61,680 nucleotides of DNA from Desulfobulbus sp. (GCA_028684915.1 JAQUEZ010000015.1:1-61680), one strand, 5' to 3'. Positions 28,627-37,193 are shown, counted from the first letter of the stretch. Translations and numbers: made by a program. The notes: generated by a model not told the origin, from the letters alone.

Positions 28627-28969
28627 TCTGCAACGCCAACCCAATCCAAACAGTCCCACAATCTGAAAAAAACCGGACACTGATCAAAAGATAACATTGC
28701 CCGGATAGTCTGCTCGACATAGTTGATGGACTCGTAAAAAGTCCATCACACGCTAAAAGATAGCTTAGTAAAAACAAAGGTATGCAAGGAGTAGTGTTGT
28801 TTTCGGCGCGAAGACATACATCAGGTATGTCGAATGCCCGGAAAAACGCTGCGACGCAGGAGATCGAAGTTTTTACGACGCCATCAGAGTTGAAAAAGGA
28901 CATTCTGGTGCTGGAGGGTTCCGGGATGTTGTCCGCGGTTCAAACGAACGAACACGAAGGAGGGACTTC
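28627..28969. other. Intergenic region containing a palindromic repeat
   Basis: No gene is supported in these 343 bases. The middle is the 162-bp repeat described separately. Downstream, AAGGAGGGACTTC is an excellent ribosome site for the phosphoesterase ATG at 28970. I found no Pho box. Confidence 0.6.
28724..28885. repeat. Palindromic repeat, TGATGGnnTCGTAAAAA family (copy 3, longest)
   Basis: The element starts TGATGGACTCGTAAAAA and ends TTTTTACGACGCCATCA, imperfect inverted repeats of 17 bp (15 matches). Just inside the left end is CCATCACACGCTAA followed by GATAGC, a core also present in the copy at 31.4 kb. The 162-bp length with inverted ends suggests a small non-autonomous element; the shorter copies look like deletion derivatives. 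Confidence 0.75.
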
Positions 28970-29785
28970 ATGGCGCCGCAACATTTTCGATCCATCTGGA
29001 TCTCTGATCTCCATTTGGGCACCCGCAATCTGCAAAACGAAAAGCTGCTCGATTTTCTCCTCCAGACCGAATCCGAGTTTCTCTATTTGGTGGGTGATAT
29101 TTTCGATCTCCTTCAGGCGCAGAAACGATGGCACTGGCCGAAAATCAACGACCAGATCGTGCAAACCATTCTTGCCAAGGCCGCCAACGGGACCAAAGTC
29201 ATCTATATACCCGGCAACCATGACCACATGCTGCGCAAGTTCAACGGATGTACCTTTAACAATATCCGCATTCAGAACAGCGCCATTCACGAAACCGTCG
29301 ATGGCAAACGCTACCTCGTTGTCCATGGCGATAAGTTTGATCCCATCGTCCAGCACAGTCCCTGGCTGGCATCCATCGGTTCCACTGCCTATGAAATTAC
29401 TTTGATCCTCAATCGCTGGTTTAATTGTGGTCGGCGGACGGTGAAACGTGAATACCGTTCCCTCTCCTCCTGGCTCAAACACCAGGTCAAAATCGTGGTC
29501 AACTATATGGGACGATTCGAGGAGGTGGTGGCCGAGGAAGCCAGTATCTACCGGGTCGACGGTTTGATCTGCGGCCACATCCATCGGGCCGGAATTCGCG
29601 AAATCAACAACGTCCTCTACACCAATGCCGGCGATTGGGTGGAAAGCTGCACCGCTGTTGCGGAAAATCACAGCGGTCGTCTCGGTGTGATCGAATGGCA
29701 TAATCAACAACCCCTTCTTGAGACAGTAGCTGGAAAAATGTATGAAGATCTGTATCGCAACCGATGCCTGGCATCCACAAATTAA
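28970..29785 (+). CDS. plcP: PlcP-like calcineurin-type phosphoesterase (phospholipase C for lipid remodelling)
   Basis: A 271-residue cytosolic metallophosphoesterase. The metal-binding blocks are SDLHLG (12-17), GDIFD (42-46), GNHDH (82-86), HGDKFD (119-124) and GHIHRAG near 205. Homologues are usually annotated as UDP-2,3-diacylglucosamine diphosphatase (LpxH), but NAGDWVESCTA near the C-terminus and the neighbouring glycosyltransferase match the PlcP (Sinorhizobium SMc00171) group. PlcP releases diacylglycerol from phospholipids during phosphate starvation. The glycosyltransferase start overlaps its 3' end by 44 nt, so the two are coupled. LpxH is the alternative and cannot be excluded by sequence alone. 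Confidence 0.85.
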   Translation: MAPQHFRSIWISDLHLGTRNLQNEKLLDFLLQTESEFLYLVGDIFDLLQAQKRWHWPKINDQIVQTILAKAANGTKVIYIPGNHDHMLRKFNGCTFNNIRIQNSAIHETVDGKRYLVVHGDKFDPIVQHSPWLASIGSTAYEITLILNRWFNCGRRTVKREYRSLSSWLKHQVKIVVNYMGRFEEVVAEEASIYRVDGLICGHIHRAGIREINNVLYTNAGDWVESCTAVAENHSGRLGVIEWHNQQPLLETVAGKMYEDLYRNRCLASTN

Positions 29786-30785
29786 CGGGGTGGTCACTAC
29801 CCTCACCCGGACCTCGGAAACCCTGCGTTTTTGGGGGCATGAGGTAAAGGTGCTCAGTCCTGCTCAGTTTAAAACCATCCCCTGCCCCACCTATCCTGAA
29901 ATCCGCCTTTCCATGGTCACCACATCCTCGATCGGCAGGATCCTCGATCAATTTGTACCCGACGCCGTGCATATAGCCACCGAAGGGCCAATCGGTTGGA
30001 CCACCCGCCGCTGCTGCCGTAAACTCGGGCTTAAATTCACCACCTCCTATCACACCCGTTTCCCGGAATATGTGCGTATGCGGGCACCCGTGCCCATGGT
30101 TATGAGCTATGCCCTTATTCGTGGATTTCATCAGGCAGCCGAACGGACCATGGCCGCGCCGACTATTATAGACGAACTTACCTTAAAAAATTTTCCCCAT
30201 CTGGTTCCCTGGTCGCGTGGTGTTGACACCAACCTGTTTCGTCCAAGGGATGAAAGCCAACTCCTGAACAGGGAACCTCATTTTATCTATGTGGGACGGG
30301 TGGCGCCGGAAAAAAATCTCCCTGCCTTTCTTGACTTGGAATTACCTGGGAAAAAATGGGTGATTGGAGATGGCCCCAGCCTAGCCCAACTGCGATTAAA
30401 TTATCCGCAAGTCCGCTTTTTTGGGGCAAAGAGAGGAGAGGATCTGGCTGAACACCTGGCGCAGGCAGATGTCTTTGTTTTTCCCAGCCTGACAGATACC
30501 TTCGGGGTGGTTTTACTTGAGGCTAATGCCTGTGGTGTTCCGGTGGCGGCCTTCCCAGTGACCGGACCGCAATACCTGGTACGGGAAGGAGTGAATGGAT
30601 GTCTTGATAACGATCTTCAAGCAGCTGCGCTACGGGCGCTGGCTGTTTCCCGGGATACGTGCAGGCATTTTGCCATGCAGCATTCCTGGGAGACGTGTAC
30701 TCGCCAGTTTTTGGGTAATCTGGCGATTAACAGCTCTACGGCTAGAGTTGATTCACTTCGGGAAACCTGTTTCGCGGCCAGCTAA
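29742..30785 (+). CDS. Agt-like glycosyltransferase (GT4 family, glycolipid synthesis)
   Basis: A 347-residue GT-B enzyme. The N-terminus MKICIATDAWHPQINGVV and CPTYPEIRLSM match the diacylglycerol glycosyltransferase group that accompanies plcP. The C-terminal nucleotide-sugar site reads PSLTDTFGVVLLEANACGVP, the ExxxxxxxE loop of GT4 enzymes. It would transfer a sugar (glucose or glucuronate in known members) to the diacylglycerol made by the preceding enzyme. Its last 44 nt overlap the convergent 5-formyl-THF cyclo-ligase gene. The donor sugar is not predictable from sequence. Confidence 0.88.
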   Translation: MKICIATDAWHPQINGVVTTLTRTSETLRFWGHEVKVLSPAQFKTIPCPTYPEIRLSMVTTSSIGRILDQFVPDAVHIATEGPIGWTTRRCCRKLGLKFTTSYHTRFPEYVRMRAPVPMVMSYALIRGFHQAAERTMAAPTIIDELTLKNFPHLVPWSRGVDTNLFRPRDESQLLNREPHFIYVGRVAPEKNLPAFLDLELPGKKWVIGDGPSLAQLRLNYPQVRFFGAKRGEDLAEHLAQADVFVFPSLTDTFGVVLLEANACGVPVAAFPVTGPQYLVREGVNGCLDNDLQAAALRALAVSRDTCRHFAMQHSWETCTRQFLGNLAINSSTARVDSLRETCFAAS

Positions 30786-31368
30786 AGATGTCCTTTTCTG
30801 TCGCCAACATATCCATGGGAACATCATGGGATTGGTTTGCAATTTTATCTACAACCTGAACCGAGTAAGCCAAACCTATACGCAAGGCCTGGGGCGCTTT
30901 AAGCGCTAAAAAACGATCATAATAACCGCCGCCATAGCCAAGCCGATAGCCCCGATGATCAAAGACTGCGCCAGGAATGAGTGCCACCTCTAGGTGCGTC
31001 GGTGAGACGACATTGGCGGGAATTAGGGAAGCAATTGGCTCCGGGATACCCTTATATCCCGGGACCAACTCTTTTTGCGGATTTGATATGAAAACTGCCT
31101 GCATCGTAAAAGTAGATGGATCAGTCAGGGGCACACAGACGGTTTTTCCCCTGGATAACAGCACCTCAACGAGAGCTCCGGTGGCAACCTCACTCTGGTA
31201 GCTGTAATACACAAAAAAATACTGTTTTTTGCTGAGTGCAGGATGCTCCAGTAGACGCTTAAGGAGTTGATTATCCAGTGTTGCCCGTTCTTCAAGAGTC
31301 AACTGATTGCGCAGGGTAAGAATCCTACGACGCAGCTCCGTTGGTTGGGATGTCGAAGACTCACTCAT
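30742..31368 (-). CDS. 5-formyltetrahydrofolate cyclo-ligase
   Basis: The 208-residue enzyme converts 5-formyl-THF and ATP to 5,10-methenyl-THF, recovering the storage folate. The family motif GYGGGYYDRFLA is present near 150-161, and the N-terminal LRRRILTLRNQL helix is typical. Its 3' end overlaps the glycosyltransferase gene by 44 nt in opposite orientation. There is no operon partner on its own strand. In E. coli the gene is ygfA. Confidence 0.93.
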   Translation of the reverse strand: MSESSTSQPTELRRRILTLRNQLTLEERATLDNQLLKRLLEHPALSKKQYFFVYYSYQSEVATGALVEVLLSRGKTVCVPLTDPSTFTMQAVFISNPQKELVPGYKGIPEPIASLIPANVVSPTHLEVALIPGAVFDHRGYRLGYGGGYYDRFLALKAPQALRIGLAYSVQVVDKIANQSHDVPMDMLATEKDIFSWPRNRFPEVNQL

Positions 31369-31385
31369 GACCCTTTTCCAATAAA

Positions 31386-31443
31386 GATGGCCGCGTCAAA
31401 AATCCATCACACGCTAAGATAGCGTTGTTTTGACGACGCCATC
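31386..31443. repeat. Palindromic repeat, short form (copy 4)
   Basis: This 58-bp element runs from GATGGCCGCGTCAAAA to TTTTGACGACGCCATC. It contains CCATCACACGCTAAGATAGC, the same internal core as the copy at 28.7 kb. It lies between the cyclo-ligase start and the yeeE terminator. Confidence 0.7.
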
Positions 31444-31449
31444 ATCAAT

Positions 31450-31480
31450 AAAAAAGGGCGACACCCCTTGGATGCCGCCC
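31450..31480 (-). terminator. Rho-independent terminator of the YeeE/YedE gene
   Basis: On the minus strand GGGCGGCATC pairs with GGTGTCGCCC around a short loop and is followed by six T. It lies 30 nt after the yeeE-like stop. Confidence 0.8.
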
Positions 31481-31510
31481 CTTTATATTTCTCAGTGGTG
31501 CCAATAAACC

Positions 31511-32776
31511 TTACATCGGCAGCAATAATTTGTTGGTATCCTCATTCCAGGAAACAACCAGATACCACACGGTCACAAAACCGGTGATCAGAGCCAAAGT
31601 GTAGCCATAGCCCATAACATCCGGGATGTAGATAGAGCTCCCCAGATACCCCTTGGCCTCAAAGCTGTAGGCGGTAAACCAGGCAGACATCAAGGAGTTG
31701 GATAGAGCGAAGAAGGGAACAACCAGCCACAGTTTGATCTGGCCCTCACCAACACGCCACAAGGTTCCAGAGCCGCAGCCACCAGCCAGCATGGCACCCA
31801 GACCAAAGATAAAACCACCGACAACACCACCCCAACCAAAGGTACCGCGAACATAGTTCATCGGATCAAGTACGGGCTCCCCATCAAAACGAACAGGTAC
31901 ACCATATTTAAGGACGGCAGCGCCAATGGCGACAATCAGGATGGACAGAGCAACGGATTTGGCCATCTTGCAGTCACCGGTCATGTGCGGCTCGCGGAAA
32001 CCCTGGATCATACACCAGCGGCCACGTTGCATTGCATAACCAAGACCAGCAGCAATAACAACGACAGCAGGCAAGGAGTTGATATAATCGGTATAATCGT
32101 CGCCATCGAAATTGGCGTAGTACATTGCGGCCCAGACCAAGCCGACAAGACCAGCTATACCGAAAATCCACTGAATAAAGAAAGGAATTTCCAAAGTCCA
32201 GGATCCGCCACTTCCCCAGGAGATGTGCTCCATTTCTTTGTACAGCAGCCAAAGGCCGAAAATAACACCGGGGACCAGGCCAATCCACATGGCAAAACCG
32301 TTGGCAGCCAAGTTACCGATAGCATTGTACATACCACCGATGTTACAACCACCGGCCAAAGTAGCACCAATACCCATGAAGATACCGGCGATGATGGCTT
32401 TAACGTACTCACGAATCGGCGGAAAACGGAAGGCAAACTGTCCACCCAAGCAGGCAGAAATAAACGCGCCACCGATAAAACCCATACCGATGACCGAACC
32501 GGTGTTGAAGAGAATTGAATTCTTAAGGACCATTTCACCGTCGTCCATAAGGCCAACCACTTCTCCTAAATGGCCTTTGTAGAGACCGGCAGACCACAAC
32601 ATCCAGTCACCCCAGTTACGGATGGCTCCAACAGCACCCCAAGGCCGCCACCAGGCCATAATAAGAATGCTCAACAGGGCAACAATGATACCGGTCGTGG
32701 TCGCATTCCATTCCTCCTGACAAAGCACCTTGTACAACTGTCTAATCTTTTGCCATAAAACCTTAATGTCTTCCAT
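31511..32776 (-). CDS. YeeE/YedE-family sulfur-compound transporter
   Basis: 421 residues with about nine membrane helices. The paired conserved cysteine motifs AGGCNIGGMY and AGGCGSGTLWR are the signature of YeeE/YedE (TsuA) proteins, in which the cysteines pass thiosulfate through the membrane. The N-terminal 35 residues are cytoplasmic and basic. The gene is divergent from the tusA-dsrE genes across a 315-bp spacer, a pairing that supports delivery of imported or internal sulfur to TusA. Confidence 0.9.
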   Translation of the reverse strand: MEDIKVLWQKIRQLYKVLCQEEWNATTTGIIVALLSILIMAWWRPWGAVGAIRNWGDWMLWSAGLYKGHLGEVVGLMDDGEMVLKNSILFNTGSVIGMGFIGGAFISACLGGQFAFRFPPIREYVKAIIAGIFMGIGATLAGGCNIGGMYNAIGNLAANGFAMWIGLVPGVIFGLWLLYKEMEHISWGSGGSWTLEIPFFIQWIFGIAGLVGLVWAAMYYANFDGDDYTDYINSLPAVVVIAAGLGYAMQRGRWCMIQGFREPHMTGDCKMAKSVALSILIVAIGAAVLKYGVPVRFDGEPVLDPMNYVRGTFGWGGVVGGFIFGLGAMLAGGCGSGTLWRVGEGQIKLWLVVPFFALSNSLMSAWFTAYSFEAKGYLGSSIYIPDVMGYGYTLALITGFVTVWYLVVSWNEDTNKLLLPM

Positions 32777-32996
32777 TCTTGAACAGCCTCCTTTTCCCTA
32801 TTTGATAATGTCACCCACTCAAACTTCCTAAAATCAGGCAGATTTTGCTCGAATTGTGCAAAAATACATGTGCCCTTAGTATTTGTCAACAACAGCCGTT
32901 ATTCATATAAATTTGTGTTTAACTTTTTGTTTTTACTTAATATAAAAAATGATTCACTCTTCATTTATGAACCTTCATTCAATTTTTGTTTCTATC

Positions 32997-33023
32997 TTGA
33001 CAAGGAATCGTTTAATCTATAAA
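32997..33023 (+). promoter_or_regulatory. Candidate promoter of the tusA-dsrE operon
   Basis: TTGACA at 32997-33002 is followed by TATAAA at 33018-33023. The spacing is 15 bp, shorter than ideal; TAAACT at 17 bp is an alternative -10. It lies about 70 bp before tusA. The rest of the 315-bp spacer to yeeE (32777-33091) is AT-rich and holds no gene; the promoter of yeeE must also be there. Confidence 0.55.
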
Positions 33024-33091
33024 CTAAATCGTCTTTTTTTCATGTATAAAAGGCCTTTTTCAAAAAGCATTTTATTTAAGGAGAACACACA

Positions 33092-33349
33092 ATGAGTGAC
33101 GTAAAAGTAGCACCCGAAGGTCTGGATGTTGCCTCTGTCCTGGATGCACGCGGTCTGAGCTGCCCGATGCCTCTGCTGCGCACCAAAAAAGAAATTGGTA
33201 AAATCAGCGCCGGTCAGATTCTCCACATTCAGGGCACTGATCCCGGTTCTCGGAACGATATCCCCGGTTGGTGCGAGCGCGCTGGTCACGAGTACCTGGG
33301 CGAGAAAGAAGAGGCTGGTTACATTAGCTTTTTTATCAAAAAAGGATAA
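33092..33349 (+). CDS. tusA: TusA-family sulfurtransferase
   Basis: The 85-residue protein carries the TusA motif LDARGLSCPMPLL (about 13-25), with the sulfur-carrying cysteine in the CPxP box. It relays persulfide sulfur between partners such as rhodaneses, YeeE and DsrE-type proteins. A strong ribosome site (AAGGAG) precedes it. It heads a four-gene rightward operon. Confidence 0.94.
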   Translation: MSDVKVAPEGLDVASVLDARGLSCPMPLLRTKKEIGKISAGQILHIQGTDPGSRNDIPGWCERAGHEYLGEKEEAGYISFFIKKG

Positions 33350-33387
33350 TCATCCTGATTACATCCTTTTAATGGAGGAACTAGCTA

Positions 33388-33720
33388 ATGGCTGCTGATC
33401 CGAATAAACTCGGGATTTTTGTCACCTCTCCTCAGCATATGCGTCATATCCTTGGAACCGCTAAAGCTGCGGTTCGTGCTGGGAAAAAAGTAATGGTTTT
33501 CTTTACTTTTAAGTCTATCCATTTGACCAAAAGTCCCCTTTTCTACGAACTGACTCAGCTGTGTGCGGTTGAAGATATCGCCATCTGCGCTGACAGTTAC
33601 ATCTGTGAAGGCTTTGATAATGTCAATGATGTCCCGCGTGGACTGACCGACAAACAAATGCGTACTCAGGCTTTCCATGGTGCCATTCTTGACGAATGCG
33701 CCAAGTATATCGTCATGTAA
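33388..33720 (+). CDS. DsrE-family protein (first copy)
   Basis: A 110-residue DsrE/TusD-like protein. The N-terminus KLGIFVTSPQHMRHILG and the cysteine-containing LTQLCAVEDIAICADSYICE (about 56-75) fit the sulfur-relay fold. Such proteins accept persulfide from TusA. It is 12 nt upstream of the second DsrE-like gene. Which cysteine is active is not certain. Confidence 0.82.
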   Translation: MAADPNKLGIFVTSPQHMRHILGTAKAAVRAGKKVMVFFTFKSIHLTKSPLFYELTQLCAVEDIAICADSYICEGFDNVNDVPRGLTDKQMRTQAFHGAILDECAKYIVM

Positions 33721-33732
33721 GGAGATACGGAT

Positions 33733-34080
33733 ATGGAATCATTGAAAGTGTACATCCTGATCGCCAACCGTGTATACAACGACGGTATTCGTTCTGGTTT
33801 GGGCCTTGCCGTTGAAAACCACTATGCCTTTCCTGTTATCATGAATGGCGAATTCCCTCGTTTTTCCAACTATATGTCGGAAAACATCGCTTGGATCATG
33901 GACATGGAAGGTCAGGTACTCAGCTGTGGAGCCGAGGCTCCCACTGAACTGCCGGCAGATGCTGAAATTGCCAATATTTCTTTGGAAGAACTTGGCGAGG
34001 CAATGAGAGAAGCAGATTTCATCATTCCTTACGGTCTTCCCAAACAATCCCACGAGCCGCCTGCTGCTTGTAGCGAATAA
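33733..34080 (+). CDS. DsrE/DsrF-like protein (second copy)
   Basis: 115 residues, starting MESLKVYILIANRVYNDG. It has the small alpha/beta fold of the DsrEF family, with a single internal cysteine (VLSCGAEA, about 60) and one near the C-terminus (PPAACSE). It is the third gene of the tusA operon. It could form a hetero-oligomer with the first DsrE-like protein, as TusBCD does, but this is inferred. Confidence 0.78.
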   Translation: MESLKVYILIANRVYNDGIRSGLGLAVENHYAFPVIMNGEFPRFSNYMSENIAWIMDMEGQVLSCGAEAPTELPADAEIANISLEELGEAMREADFIIPYGLPKQSHEPPAACSE

Positions 34081-34094
34081 GAGGAGATTGTACG

Positions 34095-34283
34095 ATGAGT
34101 GGTGATACCATGAAAATTCTGCAGGTCTACAGATCCGAGCCCACCGAAGATGTCAAAAAATTGGTTGAGATCCTCAACCGCGACAGGGTAGCCGACGAGT
34201 TCAAACTCTATATGGGCGAGCCTAACTATGACACTCTGGTTCAGAAAATCTTCGCCAACGACAAAACCGTTTGCTGGTGGTAA
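34095..34283 (+). CDS. Small DsrH-like protein
   Basis: A 62-residue protein ending ...NDKTVCWW. The terminal cysteine and the position after two DsrE-type genes resemble DsrH/TusB, which have a conserved cysteine near the C-terminus. It is shorter than usual DsrH (about 95). GAGGAG upstream supports the ATG. The operon ends with a terminator 30 nt later. Confidence 0.65.
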   Translation: MSGDTMKILQVYRSEPTEDVKKLVEILNRDRVADEFKLYMGEPNYDTLVQKIFANDKTVCWW

Positions 34284-34313
34284 TTTTCTCTACAGAAAAT
34301 TGAATGTACAAAA

Positions 34314-34348
34314 CCCCCTTAGCCAAATTGGCTGAGGGGTTTTTTTTT
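34314..34348 (+). terminator. Rho-independent terminator of the tusA operon
   Basis: CCCCCTTAGCCA and TGGCTGAGGGG form a stem of about 11 bp with an AAT loop, followed by nine T. Confidence 0.9.
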
Positions 34349-34412
34349 ATAATCCGTACCTCTCGTCTTCTCCATTCCAATAGGTGATGGCCTCGTCTTA
34401 AGTCCAAACACC

Positions 34413-35507
34413 CTAAGATATAATTTCCATCAATTGGTCGTGAAAATACGGCCGGTAGGTGCGAATCTTCACGTTGTTCCGGGTAGGATGAATTCTATTA
34501 GTGAGCAGAACAACGACGACCTCTTTAAGCGGATCTATCCAAAACGACGTTCCACTAAAACCTAAATGGCCCACGCTTGCCGAACAGAAGTGGCTGCCAC
34601 TACTTGAGCCCCCTGGCGTCGGAGTATCAAACCCCAAACACCATCCGGAATGCGGATGTTTTTCTGTGAGCACCTTTCTCAGCAATGCCGAAGGAAAAGC
34701 AGGATGAGTTGTGTATCCTTTCCATACATCAAGGAGTAATTCAGCCAAACGCATTACAGCCTCAATAGTACCGAAAAGACCGGCATGACCGCTCACCCCT
34801 CCCATCAACCAGCAGTGTTCATCATGCACCTCTCCTTGCATGGTTGTTTTCCGCCAGTCACACTCTTCGGTGGCAGCTATATCAAGTCTGTCGCCCCCTT
34901 TTTGCTCACCGATGGGGATAAACAACAATTGGTTGTCCAGTCCCATCGGTTTTGTGATTTTTTTTTCAAACAGTTGATCTACCCGCATCCCGCCACACTT
35001 CTCTATGAGCTTTCCTAACAGGATAAACCCCAGGTCACTGTAAACCGAAGTCGATCCGGTTGGATACGCTAGCGGCTCTCTAACAATCCAATCAATAAGC
35101 TGCGTTTTATTTTCCCAAGACTGCCTTGGGGGAAACTGCTGATAATAAGGTTTGTAAGCGGGCAATCCCGAGGAATGCTGGAGCAAATGTTTGATACGTA
35201 TGGTTTGGGGCGCTCCAGGGAAAAATGATTCAAGTGTATCCTCCCAATCAAGTATCCCGCGACTAACCACGTTAAGGGTGCAGAGTACCGTGGAAAGAGG
35301 CTTCGTTAAGGAGGCTAGATCAAAAAGCGTAGTTTGATTCACATTTCTTCCCAACCTGCCCATACGGGTTTTTCCGCCACTAAACAGGGCTCGAGATCTG
35401 TTCCCTTTATGGCCCATACTGATGCCAGCAGCTATACCACAAAAAACTCTATCATTCAGCCCCTGCTCAGCTACAGCAGAGAGCCTTTTATTTAATTGAA
35501 TTTCCAT
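34413..35507 (-). CDS. Serine beta-lactamase-like hydrolase (class C/esterase family)
   Basis: About 364 residues from the ATG at 35507, which starts MEIQLNKRLSAVAEQGL; upstream in-frame codons reach 35696 but read through the AT-rich dnaN leader and look noncoding. The SxxK motif is SLTK at about 68-71 and the tyrosine motif YSD at about 158-160. Many relatives are penicillin-binding protein or esterase-like, not true beta-lactamases. There is no signal peptide, so a cytoplasmic esterase or peptidase is the likelier role. The start lacks a clear ribosome site. Confidence 0.82.
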   Translation of the reverse strand: MEIQLNKRLSAVAEQGLNDRVFCGIAAGISMGHKGNRSRALFSGGKTRMGRLGRNVNQTTLFDLASLTKPLSTVLCTLNVVSRGILDWEDTLESFFPGAPQTIRIKHLLQHSSGLPAYKPYYQQFPPRQSWENKTQLIDWIVREPLAYPTGSTSVYSDLGFILLGKLIEKCGGMRVDQLFEKKITKPMGLDNQLLFIPIGEQKGGDRLDIAATEECDWRKTTMQGEVHDEHCWLMGGVSGHAGLFGTIEAVMRLAELLLDVWKGYTTHPAFPSALLRKVLTEKHPHSGWCLGFDTPTPGGSSSGSHFCSASVGHLGFSGTSFWIDPLKEVVVVLLTNRIHPTRNNVKIRTYRPYFHDQLMEIIS

Positions 35508-35584
35508 TTTTTTTGACCAATAATAATCAAATAAATTGTTTGATTTTTCGCCCTTTTTCGAGTATTTTTGAACGGAGTAAAACG

Positions 35585-35613
35585 TGTTGAAAAGACTGTT
35601 GATAACCTGTGTA
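35585..35613. other. Weak DnaA-box-like cluster upstream of dnaN (candidate origin region)
   Basis: TGTTGATAA at 35597-35605 differs from the DnaA box TGTGGATAA at one position. Two weaker matches (TGTTGAAAA and TGTGTACAA) adjoin it on either side. The surrounding 286 bp, 35508-35793, is AT-rich with long A/T runs just before dnaN. dnaA is not in the window. A functional oriC is possible, as is DnaA-controlled dnaN transcription. A candidate dnaN promoter is TTGATT-17-TATTTT at 35540-35568. Confidence 0.35.
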
Positions 35614-35793
35614 CAACCCTCTACAAAGAAGTGGCTTTCTGTGTTCTCTCTTTTTTCACCACATACCCCCCTCCTGACGAACAGTCTTTTAAACAAATTT
35701 TTTTTAATAAAAACAAAAAGTTATATTTAATCTCAACAAATAAACAGCGTTAATAGCAACAACAATTAATCTATAAATAAAAGGAATGTTATT

Positions 35794-36924
35794 ATGGCCT
35801 TCCAGTTTAACATAAACCGAGATGATCTCCTGCGCGGAATCAGTGCTCAGCAAAATATCACCAGTAAAAAAGGAACATTAGCTATTCTCTCCAACGTACT
35901 GGTCGAGGTTGAACAGGAAAATATCGTCCTCACCGGAACGGATCTGGAAATTGGCTTAAAACAGAGCATTCCTGCTGAAGTCCTTGAAAAAGGTACTCTG
36001 ACCTTGCCTGCGAAGAAACTCTTCGAAATAACCCGTGAATCAGGCTGCTCAACGCTTTCCTTTAAGGAGTTGGAAAATAACTGGGTTGAAATCACAGCCG
36101 GTCCCAGTGTTTATCGTCTTGCGGGAATGATCGCCGACGAATTTCCCCAGTTTCCCTATTACGATGAGGAAACCATGCTCTCCATCGACAGCGGGGTTAT
36201 GGTCGACCTGATGGATAAAACCATCTTTTCCATAGCTCAAGATAAGGAGAACATGTTCACGCTTACAGCTGCTCTTTTGCAGAAGGTAAAAAACGAGGAC
36301 CAGCTCAGCTTGAAGATGATAACCTCTGACGGGCATCGTCTTACCATCATGAATAGGAATGTTGATGCCAGCCTTGATGCTTTGAATCTCAATCCTACCA
36401 CCCTTATTCCGCGAAGAGGGGTACAGGAAATCCGCAAGTTCTGTGAAAATCGTAACACCTTCTTTTTTGGTGTAGAGGAAAAACAGGCAGTTTTGAAAAG
36501 CGAGGATTCGCTCTTAATTATTCGCCTCATGGAAGGTGATTTTCCCGACTTTCAGGGATTGCTTAATATACTTTCCAAAGACAATTCGATTCGTATCGAC
36601 AGAATTCGTTTTCTGGAGAGTTTGAAACGGATTAATCTGTTCACTGAAGATCTATTTCATGCCATCAAAATGGATGTCTCTGAAAATAAGATTGTCCTTA
36701 CCTCGCAAAATGCTGATTTTGGCTCAGCCAAAGATGAGTTTGAGGTCGACTATAGCGGCGAAGAACTTTCCCTTGGTTTCAACTGCCGCTATTTCATCGA
36801 TACCTTGCAGGTTATGGAAGGTAAGACGGTTATAGCCAGCATCAATAACCAGGAAAGCCCCTGTATGATAACCTCGGAGGAGGATACGGGCTTTTTAAGC
36901 GTGATCATGCCGATGAAATTATAG
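35794..36924 (+). CDS. dnaN: DNA polymerase III beta subunit (sliding clamp)
   Basis: The 376-residue protein is a full-length clamp with three similar domains. Recognisable parts are the N-terminal SNVLVEVEQENIVLTGTDLE, the central LIPRRGVQEIRKF (about 203-215), and the C-terminal SCxMTSEEDTGFLSVIMPMKL (C followed by MITSEED, about 357-376). It is a dimeric ring that tethers the replicative polymerase. It is followed by a 269-bp AT-rich gap and then gyrB; recF, usual between them, is absent. Confidence 0.97.
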   Translation: MAFQFNINRDDLLRGISAQQNITSKKGTLAILSNVLVEVEQENIVLTGTDLEIGLKQSIPAEVLEKGTLTLPAKKLFEITRESGCSTLSFKELENNWVEITAGPSVYRLAGMIADEFPQFPYYDEETMLSIDSGVMVDLMDKTIFSIAQDKENMFTLTAALLQKVKNEDQLSLKMITSDGHRLTIMNRNVDASLDALNLNPTTLIPRRGVQEIRKFCENRNTFFFGVEEKQAVLKSEDSLLIIRLMEGDFPDFQGLLNILSKDNSIRIDRIRFLESLKRINLFTEDLFHAIKMDVSENKIVLTSQNADFGSAKDEFEVDYSGEELSLGFNCRYFIDTLQVMEGKTVIASINNQESPCMITSEEDTGFLSVIMPMKL

Positions 36925-37193
36925 GATTTTTTTCCTGCACAGGACGTTCAATTGGTACATTGTACAAAAGGCTTATTAGTAATTGAATTAATTGATTCTT
37001 TTTTCGTTCTTGCAAAAAAAACGAGAATAATATGTCGTACTTCGTCATGTATATATCGGTTGTGCGAGCCTAATTGACTTTTTTCATCTTCATCAATTTT
37101 GATAAAATCGTGAAAAAATAAGTGTAAAAACAATGTATTAAATATGTTTTTAACATTTTTTTGAGAACGATAATTTTACAGCAAAGGAAAAAC

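Noticed and set aside
28782..29405. Plus-strand frame overlapping the repeat at 28.7 kb and the plcP-like gene
   Set aside because: It starts inside the palindromic repeat and runs out of frame through the phosphoesterase gene.
35508..35696. N-terminal 63-codon extension of the serine hydrolase
   Set aside because: The extension reads through AT-rich dnaN leader sequence and shows no family similarity; the ATG at 35507 fits the family start better.
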